32,769 nt of DNA from Pseudomonadota bacterium (GTDB taxonomy: Bacteria; Pseudomonadota; Gammaproteobacteria; Xanthomonadales; Rhodanobacteraceae), in contig JAJYQO010000096.1 of the NCBI GenBank assembly GCA_021794575.1, forward strand, positions 1 through 32,769, given 5' to 3'. Under the pieces are notes generated by a model. The model saw nothing but the letters and a program-made list of their open reading frames with translations, ran no database searches and had not been told where the DNA came from. This document shows, one piece after another, positions 24,602 through 32,769 of the stretch. Position numbers and translations under genes: made by a program. Numbering within the stretch: position 1 is the first letter of the stretch; the number at the start of each line of letters is the position of its first letter.

Positions 24602-26698
24602 TTAGACCGCCTGCACGTTCGGCTGTGCCAGCACCCTGCCGCCCAGCGCCGGATCACTGCGGCTGGCCGCTCCGGTTTCGACGTGGCCGGCCAGACGGTA
24701 GCGGTAGGTGCCGGCTTCGCCGCTTTCCAGCTCGATGTCGTACCAGTGGTGCTGCCGCGCGATGGGCCAGGCCAGGGTGCGCGCGGCGCCGGCATCCAGC
24801 ACCACGCGCTGGCTAGCGCCGGGATGGTAGTGATCGCGCAGGCGCAACACGCAGCGCGCCGTCCCCAGATTGCGCAGCACCAGCAGCAGAGTGCCGCCGC
24901 CGGCGTGGCCAGCGTGCACATGCAGGCGCGGCGCGCGCGCCAGATCGCCGCGCATGCTGCACTCGCGCAAAAAACCGTTGGCGCCATGCACGCGCAACTG
25001 TGCCCCATCCGCAGACGCCGGCGGCCACAGATCCTCGAGGTTGCGCCCGCCTTCGAGCGTGTAACTGCGCGCATCCTGGTCATCCGCACCCCATGCGCTC
25101 AGCACCACGGCGGCGCTGCCGCGGTTGTCCATGTACACGCGCAAACCGCGCTGCGGCAGCCACTGGATGTCGACCGCGAGTGCGTAGGGCAGCGCGCAGG
25201 CCGGGCGCCAGCCGGCCTCCTGCACCGGCAAGCGCTGCTGCCGCGGCACTGACGGCTCCGGCAAGTTGCGTGTGGCATCGGCCAGATCGACCTCGCTGCG
25301 CGTGTCGGGCAGGCGCGGCCAGTGCGTATCGGCGCCGTCGAGATCGAGGGTGCTGGTGAGATCGCCGCATACGGCACGGCGCCACGCGCTGATGTTGGGC
25401 TCGTACACGCCGAAGCGCGCCTCCAGCAGGCGGATCACTGAGGTATGGTCGAACAGTTGCGAGTTGACGCGCCCGCCCGCACTCCACGGCGAGATCACCA
25501 GCATCGGCACGCGCGGGCCCAGCCCCACCGGCACGCCGTGGTAGCTCTCGCCGGCCACATCGGCAGTGCTGATGCCCTGCGCGGCCTCCAGCGCCGGCAC
25601 CGGCGCCGGGACGTGATCGAAGAAACCGTCGTTCTCGTCGTAGTTGAGCAGGAATACCGTCTTCGACCAGCGCTCCGGGTGGGCGGCCAGCGCCGCCAGC
25701 AGGCGCGCAATCAGCGACGCGCCATAGGCCGGGGCGGCGCGCGGATGTTCGCTCATGATGTAGGGCGCGACGATCCAGGACACCGCGGGCAGCGTGCCGC
25801 TGCGCACGTCGCGCGCGAACTCGGCCACCAGGTATTCGCCGCGCGAAGCCTCGGCATTGGCGGCGGTGGAACCCGGCGCCCAGGCACGACCACGCCGGTA
25901 CAGCGGATGGTCCGGCGACAGGCCGCGGAAAGCACGGAAGTACTGCAGGGTGTTGTCGCCGAAATTGTCGTACTCCTGGTACACCTTCCAGGACACGCCG
26001 GCATCCTGCAGGCGCTGCGCATAGGTCATCCAGCCGAAGCCCTTGAAACCGGCGCGGTCGCGCGCGGCGTCGGCGCTCCAGTTGCCATCGTCAATGTTGG
26101 CGATGACCTGCCCGCCGTCATCCCCTACGCCCAGGCCGCTGCTGCCGCTGAACAGGTACATGCGGTTGGGGCCGGTGGGCCCGAACAGCGAGGCGTGGTA
26201 GCCATCGCAGATGGTGAAGGCATCGGCCAGCGCGTAGTGGAACGGCAGATCGGCGCGCTGGAAGTAACCCATGGTCGCCGGCGTTTTTTCTTTCACCCAG
26301 CCGTCCCAGTTCTGCCACGGCCGCTGCGCTCCTTTCCAGTCGTGGTTGAGGTCGTGCATGGTCTGCGCGCAGGTGTCGCGCACGTCGAGATGGAACGGCA
26401 ACACATGGCCGCCGCCGGGGCTGGGCTGATACCACACCGGGCGGCCACCCGGCAGGCGCAGTGCACGCGGATCGCCGAAGCCGCGCACCCCGCGCAGGGT
26501 GCCGTAGTAGTGATCGAACGAGCGGTTTTCCTGCATCAGGATCACCACGTGCTCGATATCGCGCAGCGTGCCGGTAACGCGCGCTGGCGCGGTGGCCAGC
26601 GCGCGCCGGATCACCGGCGGCAACAGGCTGGCGCCCGCCAGCGCGGCAGCCAGCCCGGCGCTGCCGCGCAGGAACGCACGGCGTTGTTGATCGGTCAT
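24602..26698 (-). CDS. Tat-exported phosphocholine-specific phospholipase C (PlcH/PlcN type)
   Basis: Hydrolyses phosphatidylcholine to diacylglycerol and phosphocholine (EC 3.1.4.3). The 698 residues match Pseudomonas PlcN and PlcH (about 690-730). The N-terminus has a twin-arginine signal (RRAFLRG at residues 6-12, then a hydrophobic stretch to about 36). The phosphoesterase domain begins with HVVILMQENRSFDHYYG (about 50-66) and VRGFGDPRAL, and contains ALADAFTICDGYH, VSWIVAPYIMSEHP, LLNYDENDGFFDHV, and SPWSAGGRVNSQLFDHTSV. Two C-terminal DUF756-like beta domains follow (about 490-590 and 600-690, the last ending in RRYRLAGHVETG-like YRLAGHVETGAASRSDP). The ATG (complement of 26696-26698) has GGGAG six bases upstream. 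It lies 123 bp downstream of the TonB-dependent receptor gene, same strand. Confidence 0.94.
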   Translation of the reverse strand: MTDQQRRAFLRGSAGLAAALAGASLLPPVIRRALATAPARVTGTLRDIEHVVILMQENRSFDHYYGTLRGVRGFGDPRALRLPGGRPVWYQPSPGGGHVLPFHLDVRDTCAQTMHDLNHDWKGAQRPWQNWDGWVKEKTPATMGYFQRADLPFHYALADAFTICDGYHASLFGPTGPNRMYLFSGSSGLGVGDDGGQVIANIDDGNWSADAARDRAGFKGFGWMTYAQRLQDAGVSWKVYQEYDNFGDNTLQYFRAFRGLSPDHPLYRRGRAWAPGSTAANAEASRGEYLVAEFARDVRSGTLPAVSWIVAPYIMSEHPRAAPAYGASLIARLLAALAAHPERWSKTVFLLNYDENDGFFDHVPAPVPALEAAQGISTADVAGESYHGVPVGLGPRVPMLVISPWSAGGRVNSQLFDHTSVIRLLEARFGVYEPNISAWRRAVCGDLTSTLDLDGADTHWPRLPDTRSEVDLADATRNLPEPSVPRQQRLPVQEAGWRPACALPYALAVDIQWLPQRGLRVYMDNRGSAAVVLSAWGADDQDARSYTLEGGRNLEDLWPPASADGAQLRVHGANGFLRECSMRGDLARAPRLHVHAGHAGGGTLLLVLRNLGTARCVLRLRDHYHPGASQRVVLDAGAARTLAWPIARQHHWYDIELESGEAGTYRYRLAGHVETGAASRSDPALGGRVLAQPNVQAV

Positions 26699-26821
26699 GC
26701 ACGGCTCCCGAGCAGAATCGCGCGCAGCCTGCATTGCACGCGTGTTGGCTTGATGACGGAGCAGGCCTGGCAACACGTGCCGCTGGCACATCCCTGTGCA
26801 CGTCGCGGCAACCGTGCCGGA

Positions 26822-29230
26822 TCAGAAGTTGGTGCTGACGGTAAAGATGGTGGTGCGCGGCGGTGCGATCCAGTAATAGCCGACGCTGGGCGAACTGGAG
26901 CCGTAGTCCACCGTGCCCAGATAGCGCTTGTTGAGCAGGTTGGTCACGGTCAGACCCAGGTCGACCGACTTGATCTGCTGCTGCGGACCGAAATCGATGT
27001 GGTAACCCACGTAGGCATCGGCGCTGACATAGGACGGCAGCTTCTCGTTGTTGTCGATGGTGCCGTAGCGGTCGCCCACGTATTTGGCCGCGAGGCCGGC
27101 ACGGAAGCCGCGGTCGTGGTAGTTGGCCGCCAGCGCCAGCATGCGTCCGGGCTGGCCGACCACCTTGTTGCCGGCGACGATGCCGTTGACGTTGCCGATG
27201 TAAGTCGAGTCGTTGTAGGTAGCCGATGCGTAGAGGTCCAGCGCGGGCGAGGCATGCCACATGGCGATGGCCTCGACGCCCTTCGAGGTCACGCCGCCGA
27301 CGTTGAGATAACTGCCCGAAGTGCCGATGGTGTAGTTGATCTGGGTCAGGCCACTGCTGGCCGGCGTCAGAAACACGATCTGGTTGGCGAACCGGACGTG
27401 GTACAGAGCCACGCTGGCCTGCAGGTCGCGGGTGTCGTAGCGCCAGCCGGCATCGATGTTGACCGAGGACTCGGGCTGCACATGGCTGATGTCGCTGCCT
27501 ACCGCGGCCGCCTGGATGACGCCATCGGGTACGGCCGCGAAGTTCTTGGTGATACCGGCATAGAGTTGATTGGATCGATCGAGGTGCCACACCGCGCCCA
27601 GTGATGGCAGGAGGCTGGAATCGCTGTTGAGCGATGCGAACCGCGTGCCACTGGTAATCAAGTTGTTGCCGGTCAGGCTGACCAGATACTTGCTGACACC
27701 TGCGCTCAGTTCCACCGGGCCCAGATGCACCACGTCCTGCGCGTACAGCTTGCGCGTGTCGGTCTGCAACTGCTGGTAGAACTGCATGTAGTAAGGCGGG
27801 CGCGTGTAGTTCCACCAGTAGCGCGGGTCGATCACCGCATACCACACGCGGCCATTGAAGCGGTTGAGGTTTTCGAACCAGAGGCCGGCCTGCACATGGT
27901 TGATGCCGAGATCCCAGGCGCCCTTGGCGATGAATCCATAGCGCTGGTTCTTGTATAGGCTCTGGCGAAAGCTGCTGGCCGGGATCGAGCCGGCCGGATA
28001 GCAACTGGCGTCGAACGGATTGGCGCACCCGATCGGCACCGGAATCGGCTGCCCGCCCGGTGTCTGGAAGAAGTCGTAGCCGAAGGCCGCGCCCGGCGCC
28101 GGCCGGTTGGGCGTGATCTGGCCGTTGGCACCCGCTGCGTACAACTGGTACGGCGGCAGCCAGCCGCCGGAGCCTTCCATGAAGGCGTAGTACGGGTAGA
28201 ACTCGTAGCGGCTGTTGTCATTGGGCTGGTAGTCGAAGCGCACCCCGGCGAGCGCATTCTTGCGCACCGTGTTCCAGGGCTCGACGAAGTTCTGGTCGAT
28301 ATAGGGTTGTCCGGTCCAATACCAGTCCAGGCGATCCCAGTTGGGATCCTGGGCGAACTGCGCCACGGTGATGCTGTTGTAGTTGTTCTCGTAGGCATCA
28401 TCCCAAGACAGGCGCGCGGTCATGGTCAACGCGTCGCTGAGGTAGGTGATCGACTTGGCGTCCATGTGCAGACGGCTGCTGTGGCCGTTGGTGCCATCGC
28501 CGATCCAGCGCTTGTTGTAGGTGTCGGAAAAACTGATATAGGCATAGGTGCTGCCGTCGAAAATGCCGCCGCTGTCGTAGCGCACGAATTCTTTCTGCGC
28601 CTGCCACGAGCCGGTGGCGTAATCGATGCGCACGTTGCGGGTATTGGACGGATCGATCGACTCGTAGTTGAGTGTGCCGCCCAGCGCTTGCGCCGAGGGC
28701 GATGAGATATCCGAGGTGCCCTGCGAAATGGTCACCGTGCGCAGGTTCTCCGGGTCGAGGAAGCGGTTGGGCTTGGCGCCGCCACCGTAGCTGGTGGCGC
28801 CGTTGGGCAGGCCATCGACGGTGAAGCCCAACTGGTCCTGGGTGAAGCCACGCATGGTGATGCCCATCGACCAGTCGTCGCTGTCGAACACGCCGCCGGG
28901 AGTGACGTTGACGCCGGGCAGCAGGTTGACCGCGTCGACCACGCTGGTCAGCGGCGCCGCGAACTTCAGCAGCACCGGCGGCAGTTCGTTGTTGGTGAAG
29001 GCTACCGGCTGGCCGGTGACGGTGACCGCCTGCAGCGTCGTGGTTTTGGACGATTTCGACGCCGCAGCGGCGGCATCGGTAGCCACGGTCGCGGCTTCGA
29101 GCGCGGTGCTCTTGGTGGCCGAATCCTTCGCGGCGGCGGCGCCCTTGACGGCTGCGGCGGCGAAGGCCTGCGCGGCCGGCACCGACAGCGCCAACAGCAT
29201 CAGATACGACAGTGGTTTCACGCGCAACAT
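26822..29230 (-). CDS. TonB-dependent outer-membrane receptor
   Basis: An 802-residue outer-membrane active transporter. It has a signal peptide at residues 1-22 or 1-24 (VPAAQAFA). An unusual Ala/Lys/Thr/Ser-rich stretch fills about 25-62. A TonB-box-like TTLQAVTVTG lies at 64-73, and the plug domain spans about 80-210 (VVDAVNLLPGVNV, MGITMRGFTQDQLGFTVDGLP, TISQGTSDISSPSAQALGG). The 22-strand barrel ends in TIFTVSTNF with the terminal Phe needed for outer-membrane insertion. The ATG (complement of 29228-29230) has GAGG at proper spacing; the frame extends 45 codons further upstream without a signal peptide. The substrate is not evident. Adjacency to phospholipase and phosphoesterase genes makes a phosphorus- or lipid-derived ligand, or co-regulation by nutrient limitation, plausible but unproven. 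Confidence 0.93.
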   Translation of the reverse strand: MLRVKPLSYLMLLALSVPAAQAFAAAAVKGAAAAKDSATKSTALEAATVATDAAAAASKSSKTTTLQAVTVTGQPVAFTNNELPPVLLKFAAPLTSVVDAVNLLPGVNVTPGGVFDSDDWSMGITMRGFTQDQLGFTVDGLPNGATSYGGGAKPNRFLDPENLRTVTISQGTSDISSPSAQALGGTLNYESIDPSNTRNVRIDYATGSWQAQKEFVRYDSGGIFDGSTYAYISFSDTYNKRWIGDGTNGHSSRLHMDAKSITYLSDALTMTARLSWDDAYENNYNSITVAQFAQDPNWDRLDWYWTGQPYIDQNFVEPWNTVRKNALAGVRFDYQPNDNSRYEFYPYYAFMEGSGGWLPPYQLYAAGANGQITPNRPAPGAAFGYDFFQTPGGQPIPVPIGCANPFDASCYPAGSIPASSFRQSLYKNQRYGFIAKGAWDLGINHVQAGLWFENLNRFNGRVWYAVIDPRYWWNYTRPPYYMQFYQQLQTDTRKLYAQDVVHLGPVELSAGVSKYLVSLTGNNLITSGTRFASLNSDSSLLPSLGAVWHLDRSNQLYAGITKNFAAVPDGVIQAAAVGSDISHVQPESSVNIDAGWRYDTRDLQASVALYHVRFANQIVFLTPASSGLTQINYTIGTSGSYLNVGGVTSKGVEAIAMWHASPALDLYASATYNDSTYIGNVNGIVAGNKVVGQPGRMLALAANYHDRGFRAGLAAKYVGDRYGTIDNNEKLPSYVSADAYVGYHIDFGPQQQIKSVDLGLTVTNLLNKRYLGTVDYGSSSPSVGYYWIAPPRTTIFTVSTNF

Positions 29231-29525
29231 CGGGGCCCCTCGTAATAGGTGTATGGAGCCCGCGATGCTGGCGCCCGAAAGCGTCAGGTCGTTGTCGGTT
29301 ATGTGTTGGTTATGTGAATCCTCCGTAAGAACATCGGCCGCGCGTAGCAAGCACCTGGATCGCAAGCCGACATTGCCGAAACACCGACGGCAGCCGCGCT
29401 GCTGCTGGCCACCGCAGCACGCGGCGCGGGGAACGTCTTACGATTCGCCGGCAGGGCGTCATCACACGGCCATCCACTCGTGTTGCCCTATTCAATCAAT
29501 ACCGGATCGATCAGGCCTGCATACG
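29231..29525. other. Divergent intergenic region of receptor and phosphoesterase
   Basis: 295 bp separating two divergent exported-protein genes. It is A/T-richer than its surroundings, especially 29290-29335 and 29480-29525, and must contain both promoters. The clearest element is the 11-bp-period direct repeat at 29297-29316. I could not place -10/-35 boxes with confidence. Confidence 0.6.
29297..29316. promoter_or_regulatory. Direct repeat GGTTATGTG with 11-bp period
   Basis: Two identical 9-bp copies (29297-29305 and 29308-29316) separated by TT give one repeat per helical turn. OmpR/PhoB-family regulators bind such 11-bp-spaced direct repeats; GGTTAT-N5-GGTTAT also resembles the PhoP box (GGTTTA-N5-GGTTTA). 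It lies 67-86 bp upstream of the receptor ATG, and about 210 bp upstream of the phosphoesterase ATG. Confidence 0.55.
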
Positions 29526-31535
29526 ATGATGGAAAAACCTCTTGCCGCTCTCGTCTGCACGGCGTTGTGTCTGGCCGTCGCCTTGCCCGTCAGCGCGCGG
29601 AGCGCGCTGGCCTACGCCGGCAACGGCGCGGCAAGTCGTGTCGATGCCGCGGCGCCGCCCGCGGTGGCGCGATTCGAGGTGCCAGCCGCCGCCGAGCCAC
29701 GCCTCACGCCGGCGCGGAAATTGGCGCTGCTGCGCGAACACATCCGCTACGTGTTCGTGATCTACCAGGAGAACCGCAGCTTCGATTCGTACTTCGGCAC
29801 CTGGCCGGGCGCCGACGGAATCTACTCGCAGCCGCCGGCGCGCACGTCGGGTTTCGTGCAGCCGCTGCAGCTGCCGGACGGACGCTGGACCAAGATCTCG
29901 CCGTTCCGTATCGGCCCTGCCGAGTACGCCGCCGATACCGACGACATCGACCACTCGCATCCGCTGATGCTGCGCAAGATGCACGTGGTCGCCGGCGTGC
30001 CGCGCATGGACCGCTTCGCCCTGACCGAGGAACGCAAGTATTCGCCCAGCGGGCGGCCCAGCCTGGAAGCGCTGCAGTTCGGCGAGCTGGCCATGGCGCA
30101 CGAGGATTGCGACACGGTGCCGATCCTGTGGAACTACGCCGACCGCTTCGCGCTGTTCGATCACGTCTTCCAGACCATCGCCGGCCCCTCGACACCGGGC
30201 AACCTCAGCATCATCGCCGCGCAGACCGGCGTGACGCAGTGGGCGCGGCATCCCGATGAGGCCTTCGAGGGCGACGGCGCCAAGGGACCGGGCGTGCCGG
30301 TGGTCAACGATTCCAACCCGTTCTGGGGCTCGCCCTACGACCCCACGCCACCCGCGCTGCGCATGCCCTACAACCCGCACGACTACGCCAAGACCTCGAA
30401 AAACCGCGCCGACGTGCAGGACAATCTCACTTTCGCCAGCCTGCCGCTGACCCTGCAGGGCGGCAGCCTGCCGGCAGTCGCGCGCCAGGACCGGCGGCCT
30501 GCCGGAGATCTGCGCGACCTGCATGCCGACATCACCGCGATCGGCCGGCGCGGCCAGCGCACAGTGGACTGGCGCTGGTACCAGGAGGGCTACGGCGCGC
30601 CGACGCCGGTGGGCGCCGATCCCGAGGACGCCGAGGGCCGGCACGCTTCGTATGTCACCCACCACAACGGCCCGCAGTACTTCGGCTACATCGCCAACAA
30701 TCCGGCGCTGCGTGCGCATCTGGCCGACCTGTCGCGGTTCTTCGCCGACGTACACAACGGACGCCTGCCGGCCGCGGGCGGCGTGTTCTACATCAAGGGC
30801 GGCTATCGCAACGGCTTCGGACTGAAACCCGCCAATCCCGATCCGCGCGTGCAGGCGCGCTTTCTGGGCGATGACGATCACCCGCAGTATTCCGACGCGC
30901 AGATCAGCGAGATCCTGGTCGCGCGCGCCATCAACGCCATCGCCGCCAGTCCGTACTGGAAGCACAGCGCGATCATCGTCACCTGGGACGACAGCGAGGG
31001 CGACTACGACCACGTGCCGCCGCCGCAGCGCGCGCGCGGCCCGGACGGCAAGTGGCTGGGCAACGGCCCGCGCGTACCGCTGCTGCTGATCTCGCCGTAT
31101 GCGCGCGTGCACGCGGTGGTGCACGCAGCGGGCAACACCGCATCGGTGGTGAAGTTCGTCGACCGCGTGTTCGACCTGCCGCCGCTGGCCACGCTGCCCG
31201 ACGAACTCGAGGGCCGCAAGCTGGGCGAGCTGCGTTTCCACCTGCGCGACCTCGGCCCCGAGGACGCGCTGACGCCGGATGTCACCGACCTGCTGGGTGC
31301 GTTCGACGACGCGCGCCTGGCCGGCAAGGCGGCGCCGCTGCCGGCGTCCTATGCAGAGGTGCCGCGGGCGTGGACCGAGCAATTGCCCGGCGCGCTGGGG
31401 CTGGACTGCAAGGCTATCGGCATCACGCCCGTGGACCGGCAACTCGGCATCCGCACGCCGCTGCCGCCGTGGTTCAACCCGCGGCCCAAGACCACGCCGA
31501 CTCCGGCCAAAGCCGAACCCGCCGCGGCACGCTGA
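29526..31535 (+). CDS. Exported phosphoesterase (AcpA/phospholipase C superfamily)
   Basis: A 669-residue secreted enzyme of the phosphoesterase family (PF04185), alkaline-phosphatase-like fold. The signal peptide is residues 1-24 (cleavage after VSA). Catalytic-domain motifs: FVIYQENRSFDSYFGTWPG (about 77-95), the GPSTPGN loop carrying a candidate nucleophile, HHNGPQYFGY, and IIVTWDDSEGDYDHVPPP with metal-binding Asp and His residues. A LLLISPYARVH strand follows. It lacks the C-terminal DUF756 domains of the phospholipase C across the intergenic region, so the two are only distant relatives. It resembles acid phosphatase AcpA-type proteins; the true substrate, phospholipid or soluble phosphoester, is undetermined. 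There are two adjacent Met codons (29526, 29529) and the ribosome binding site is weak. Confidence 0.88.
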   Translation: MMEKPLAALVCTALCLAVALPVSARSALAYAGNGAASRVDAAAPPAVARFEVPAAAEPRLTPARKLALLREHIRYVFVIYQENRSFDSYFGTWPGADGIYSQPPARTSGFVQPLQLPDGRWTKISPFRIGPAEYAADTDDIDHSHPLMLRKMHVVAGVPRMDRFALTEERKYSPSGRPSLEALQFGELAMAHEDCDTVPILWNYADRFALFDHVFQTIAGPSTPGNLSIIAAQTGVTQWARHPDEAFEGDGAKGPGVPVVNDSNPFWGSPYDPTPPALRMPYNPHDYAKTSKNRADVQDNLTFASLPLTLQGGSLPAVARQDRRPAGDLRDLHADITAIGRRGQRTVDWRWYQEGYGAPTPVGADPEDAEGRHASYVTHHNGPQYFGYIANNPALRAHLADLSRFFADVHNGRLPAAGGVFYIKGGYRNGFGLKPANPDPRVQARFLGDDDHPQYSDAQISEILVARAINAIAASPYWKHSAIIVTWDDSEGDYDHVPPPQRARGPDGKWLGNGPRVPLLLISPYARVHAVVHAAGNTASVVKFVDRVFDLPPLATLPDELEGRKLGELRFHLRDLGPEDALTPDVTDLLGAFDDARLAGKAAPLPASYAEVPRAWTEQLPGALGLDCKAIGITPVDRQLGIRTPLPPWFNPRPKTTPTPAKAEPAAAR

Positions 31536-31589
31536 TCGCGGCACCGCGCGCGCCTGCCGGATGTGGGCGCAACGCCGCGCACCGCCCGG

Positions 31590-32372
31590 TCAGAAGCCGT
31601 AGTGCAGGAATCCGCCGTCCACCGGCAGCACCGCGCCGGTGATGTAGCCGGCCGCCGGCAGGCACAGGAAGGCCACCGCCGCGGCCACTTCGTGCGGCTC
31701 GCCGATGCGCTGCATGGGCGTGCGCGCCAGCACCTCCTCGAGATACTCGGGCTGTGCCAGCGCCTCGGCCGTGCGCCGCGTACGGATGTACCAGGGCGCC
31801 ACCGCGTTGACGCGGATGCCGTCCTCGGCCCACTCGCAGGCCAGGTTGCGGGTCAGTTGGTGCAGGCCGGCCTTGCTCATGCCGTAGGGCGCGCCGCTGC
31901 GCACGTGGGTGATAGCGGAGACCGAGCCGACATTGACGATTGCGCCGGCACCGTGCGCGGCCAGATGCGGATGCGCCAGCTGGCTGAGATGGAAGGCGCT
32001 CAGCAGGTTGGTGCGCAGCAGCGCCTCGACCTCCTCGAGTGCGTAGTCCAGGGCCGCACGCGTGACGTTGCCGCCGAGATTGTTGACCAGGATCGATGGC
32101 GCCGCATCCAGATCGGCGATCCAGTCGAACAGCTCGAGGCGCGCCTCGACTTCGCCGAGATCGGCGGCGAACACCTGCGCGGCGCAGTCGGGAAAGTCGT
32201 CCAGCAGCTCTGTGCGCACGGCGTCCAGCGCGTCGGCGTCGCGCGCCGCCAGCAGCAGTTGCGCGCCCAGCGCGGCCAGTTCGCGCGCGCAGGCCAGGCC
32301 GATGCCGCGACTGCCGCCGGTGACCAGCGCCACGCGGCCATCGAGCCGCCAGCGCGCGGTGATCTCGCTCAT
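31590..32372 (-). CDS. SDR-family oxidoreductase, tropinone-reductase-like
   Basis: A 260-residue NAD(P)-dependent short-chain dehydrogenase. The Rossmann motif TGGSRGIG is at residues 18-25, NNLGGN at 97-102 (replacing the usual NNAG), catalytic Ser150, Tyr163 and Lys167 in the correct spacing (YGMSK), and APWYIRTRRT after the sixth strand. The NNLGGN and APWYI features resemble plant tropinone reductases and their bacterial homologues. The ATG (complement of 32370-32372) has a strong GGGAGGT five bases upstream. It converges on the phosphoesterase gene and diverges from the small lipoprotein gene. The substrate is unknown. Confidence 0.9.
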   Translation of the reverse strand: MSEITARWRLDGRVALVTGGSRGIGLACARELAALGAQLLLAARDADALDAVRTELLDDFPDCAAQVFAADLGEVEARLELFDWIADLDAAPSILVNNLGGNVTRAALDYALEEVEALLRTNLLSAFHLSQLAHPHLAAHGAGAIVNVGSVSAITHVRSGAPYGMSKAGLHQLTRNLACEWAEDGIRVNAVAPWYIRTRRTAEALAQPEYLEEVLARTPMQRIGEPHEVAAAVAFLCLPAAGYITGAVLPVDGGFLHYGF

Positions 32373-32463
32373 GCCTACCTCCCGCGCGCAGTGTAGCGGC
32401 CGCTTGTGGTGGCCCGGTAACACGCGCGAGACTGCGCGCCTGCACACCGGCCGGAGCGCGTCC

Positions 32464-32706
32464 ATGTCCCGCATCGCCCGCCTGTCATACCCTGTCGCCG
32501 CCGCCGCGCTGCTGGCCGCCTGCGGCAGTCACACCGGCGGCTCCGCCGGCGCCGCGCAGGCTGCCGCGCCGGCAGCAGCGGCCACGCGCATCGCCACGCC
32601 CTTCGACCCGCTGCTGCAAGACGAACAGCGCGCGCGCAACGTGCAGAACATCGTCAACCGGCAGGCGGCGCGGCAGCGCAAGGCCATCGATCAGCAATCG
32701 CAGTGA
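32464..32706 (+). CDS. Small lipoprotein
   Basis: An 80-residue protein with a lipoprotein signal peptide: Arg-containing n-region, hydrophobic core and lipobox LAAC with Cys20. The mature part is Ala/Gly-rich (about 21-42), then a charged, helical C-terminus (DEQRARNVQNIVNRQAARQR). GGAG at 32453-32456 lies seven bases before the ATG at 32464. I do not recognise the family. A function cannot be proposed beyond membrane anchoring. Confidence 0.78.
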   Translation: MSRIARLSYPVAAAALLAACGSHTGGSAGAAQAAAPAAAATRIATPFDPLLQDEQRARNVQNIVNRQAARQRKAIDQQSQ

Positions 32707-32742
32707 AGACAGCAGGCCGACCGTGGCGGGCGCGGGCGGCGG

Positions 32743-32769
32743 CTGGATCCCGGCTCGGCGCTACGCGCC
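32743..32769. repeat. Second copy of the REP-like unit (cut by window edge)
   Basis: 27 bases identical to 21506-21532 (starting CTGGATCCCGG and including GGCGC-TAC-GCGCC), 37 bp after the stop of the lipoprotein gene. The window ends inside the hairpin, so whether the full block of three units is repeated cannot be seen. Confidence 0.85.

Noticed and set aside
25445-27604. Plus-strand frame of about 720 codons opposite the phospholipase C and receptor genes
   Set aside because: It spans two real minus-strand genes and their gap, with Arg/His/Val-rich shadow composition.

Overview
The window is a GC-rich bacterial chromosome segment. I estimate close to 70% G+C by eye. It carries no rRNA, tRNA, integrase or transposase that I can find. 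The adjacent rhlB, trxA and rho genes, the hemD-hemX-hemY string, the twin M61 peptidases and the style of the TonB-dependent receptor point to a gammaproteobacterium of the Xanthomonadales (Lysobacterales), most likely near Rhodanobacteraceae. That placement is inference from gene content, not from a phylogeny.

Layout. Positions 1-3652 hold rhlB (minus strand, running off the left edge) divergent from trxA and rho, a conserved RNA-turnover and transcription-termination neighbourhood. Positions 3736-6481 hold an APC amino-acid permease facing a membrane-bound GGDEF diguanylate cyclase; a large imperfect inverted repeat lies between their 3' ends. Positions 6629-10588 are a tandem pair of secreted M61 peptidases with PDZ domains. 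Positions 10670-12094 hold two overlapping four-helix DMT/SMR-type transporter subunits followed by a clearly decayed DegT/DnrJ/EryC1 aminotransferase, so this looks like the remains of a sugar-modification operon.

Positions 12258-14712 encode an alpha/beta hydrolase, a stand-alone acyl carrier protein and a ketoacyl-ACP synthase with complete catalytic residues, a compact acyl-chain module whose product cannot be told from sequence. It runs directly into hemD-hemX-hemY (14741-17876). A low-specificity threonine aldolase (minus), a DUF4124 exported protein (plus) and a thioredoxin-plus-NHL-propeller lipoprotein (minus) follow.

Positions 21231-21859 are non-coding and contain a perfect GAAA-loop palindrome plus three REP-like hairpin units; a copy of the first unit reappears at the right edge of the window. 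Positions 21860-31535 form a phospholipid and phosphate-ester cluster: a PlpD-like patatin with its own outer-membrane barrel, a Tat-exported PlcH/PlcN-type phospholipase C and a TonB-dependent receptor on the minus strand, and a divergent exported phosphoesterase. The shared receptor/phosphoesterase intergenic region carries a 9-bp direct repeat with an exact 11-bp period, the geometry of OmpR/PhoB-family operators. A tropinone-reductase-like SDR and a small lipoprotein close the window.

Nearly all long open frames on the opposite strand of these genes are GC-skew shadows and are not annotated. No wholly new system is proven. The best candidates for follow-up are the hydrolase-ACP-KAS module, the phospholipid-scavenging cluster with its direct-repeat operator, and the disordered Rho N-terminus.
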